This document shows, one piece after another, positions 63,461 to 64,000 of a stretch of DNA of 64,000 nt. Position numbers and translations under genes: made by a program. The notes beneath the pieces are model-generated. The model saw only the letters and a list, made by a program, of their open reading frames with translations. It did not search any database and was not told the DNA's origin. The first letter of the stretch is position 1. Each line of letters starts with the position of its first letter. This DNA comes from an uncultured Bacilli bacterium (GTDB lineage Bacteria; Bacillota_I; Bacilli_A; RF39; UBA660): contig CAKOUW010000001.1 of the NCBI GenBank assembly GCA_934120715.1, positions 395,629 to 459,628 on the forward strand. Reading direction: 5' to 3'.

Positions 63461-63970
63461 TTATTCATGAATCTTTTTTAGAAGTAGACTTACATTAGTT
63501 ACTTCAATATTTGATGTTCCTATATCACCAGTTATGAATACTGCAATACTTAGGGTGTTTATATTTTCAAATCTAAATAGTATGGTCCTTGAAAAATTTA
63601 TTTCTTTTACACCATCTGGTTCTACTTTAAAGTCTAAATCTTTTATAGCTGAGGATTGAGCATCTTTTAGATATATTTCTACACCATGAGTACTATCAAT
63701 TCCTGATATAAAACTTGACATGGTTATTTCATAGATACCTGGTTTTATTTCAATTTCTGTATCTCCTTTTATTGTAAAATAAATACTCGGATCAGGTACT
63801 AGCCAAGAATCATTCAATTCCATATCGCCTTCATTAGATGTATCTATATAATTAGCATGTAATAGTCCTTCATATGAAGCTGTTGCGACGGGGCCTGTTT
63901 CTCCTTGAGGGCCGGTTGGTCCAGTTCCTCGATAAAATAAATCATCTAATAGAATTAATTGTAATTTCAA
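63461..63970 (-). CDS. BclA-like protein with very short collagen-like region
   Basis: 169 residues. After about 16 residues comes a short Gly-X-Y stretch (GPTGPQGETGP) and then a TNF/C1q-like beta domain of about 130 residues ending LRFENINTLSIAVF...NIEVTNVSLLLKKI. This is the layout of exosporium glycoproteins such as BclA, which trimerise on the spore surface; the collagen stalk is unusually short. The start used is TTG 63970 after AAGGAATTAGTAGC; the upstream sequence ends with the window, so a different start cannot be excluded. Confidence 0.7.
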   Translation of the reverse strand: MKLQLILLDDLFYRGTGPTGPQGETGPVATASYEGLLHANYIDTSNEGDMELNDSWLVPDPSIYFTIKGDTEIEIKPGIYEITMSSFISGIDSTHGVEIYLKDAQSSAIKDLDFKVEPDGVKEINFSRTILFRFENINTLSIAVFITGDIGTSNIEVTNVSLLLKKIHE

Positions 63971-64000
63971 GCTACTAATTCCTTATTATTAAAAAATGTA

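Noticed and set aside
1..64000. CRISPR arrays, tRNA or rRNA genes
   Set aside because: No regularly spaced repeats, no T-arm-like GTTCGAATC patterns in cloverleaf context and no rRNA-like stretches were noticed.

Overview
The window is very AT-rich bacterial DNA with dense, short-spaced genes, nearly all on the minus strand. Gene content points to an uncultured low-GC Bacillota of class Bacilli (an Erysipelotrichales/RF39-like gut lineage; this placement is inference). It shows a Gram-positive division cluster (mraZ-rsmH-ftsL-pbpB ... spoVD-like ... mraY-ftsW/spoVE), DnaI, comEA/comEC, LPXTG surface proteins, an arginine deiminase operon, acetate kinase, a Thr T-box, and spore-type genes (a SpoVD-like PBP, a YjcZ-like small protein behind a sigma-K-like promoter, a BclA-like collagen protein).

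Layout (minus strand unless stated). 1-2.8 kb: addA (partial) and a short addB. 2.9-8.8 kb: two giant paralogous type IV pilin-like proteins with Ig-like repeats. 8.9-10.2 kb: rpmF, yceD and an anchored exported protein. 10.2-14 kb: MYG1-family protein and two flavoproteins. 14.2-17 kb: a J-domain-like coiled-coil protein and a VanY-type carboxypeptidase. 17.1-19.3 kb: ftsW/spoVE and mraY. 19.4-22.8 kb: a coiled-coil protein and an ABC-F ATPase with a leader-peptide attenuator. 22.8-29.9 kb: a spoVD-like gene cut in two by a 5.17-kb serine-recombinase element. 30-36.9 kb: amino-acid ABC transporter and arcA-argF/arcB-(arcC::arcD-like fusion). 37-41.4 kb: two LPXTG proteins, a CmpB-like membrane protein, ackA. 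41.5-47.3 kb: three anchored proteins, pbpB, ftsL, rsmH, mraZ. 47.4-51.4 kb: pentapeptide-like repeat protein, thrS and an MBL-fold protein behind a T-box. 51.4-59.3 kb: M23 peptidase, dnaI, a YhcG-type nuclease, comEC, comEA, a GdpP-like DHH protein, ftsW/rodA. 59.4-60.3 kb (+ strand): yjcZ-like and def. 60.3-64 kb: smc and a BclA-like gene at the window edge.

The most striking region is a nest of insertions. The spoVD-like gene is split inside its transpeptidase domain, and removing 5172 bp exactly restores a 634-codon reading frame. That resembles the sporulation genes interrupted by excisable elements in Bacilli and Clostridia. Within the element a Fic-family gene is itself split, exactly inside its HPFxDGNGR motif, by a 1160-bp unit that carries only a RhuM-family gene. 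This unit has 9-bp terminal inverted repeats and a 2-bp target duplication; it looks like a RhuM-based mobile unit I cannot match to a described transposon. The ABC-F gene just downstream has a consensus promoter, a 19-codon leader peptide and mutually exclusive hairpins ending in a terminator, the layout expected for an antibiotic-responsive attenuator.
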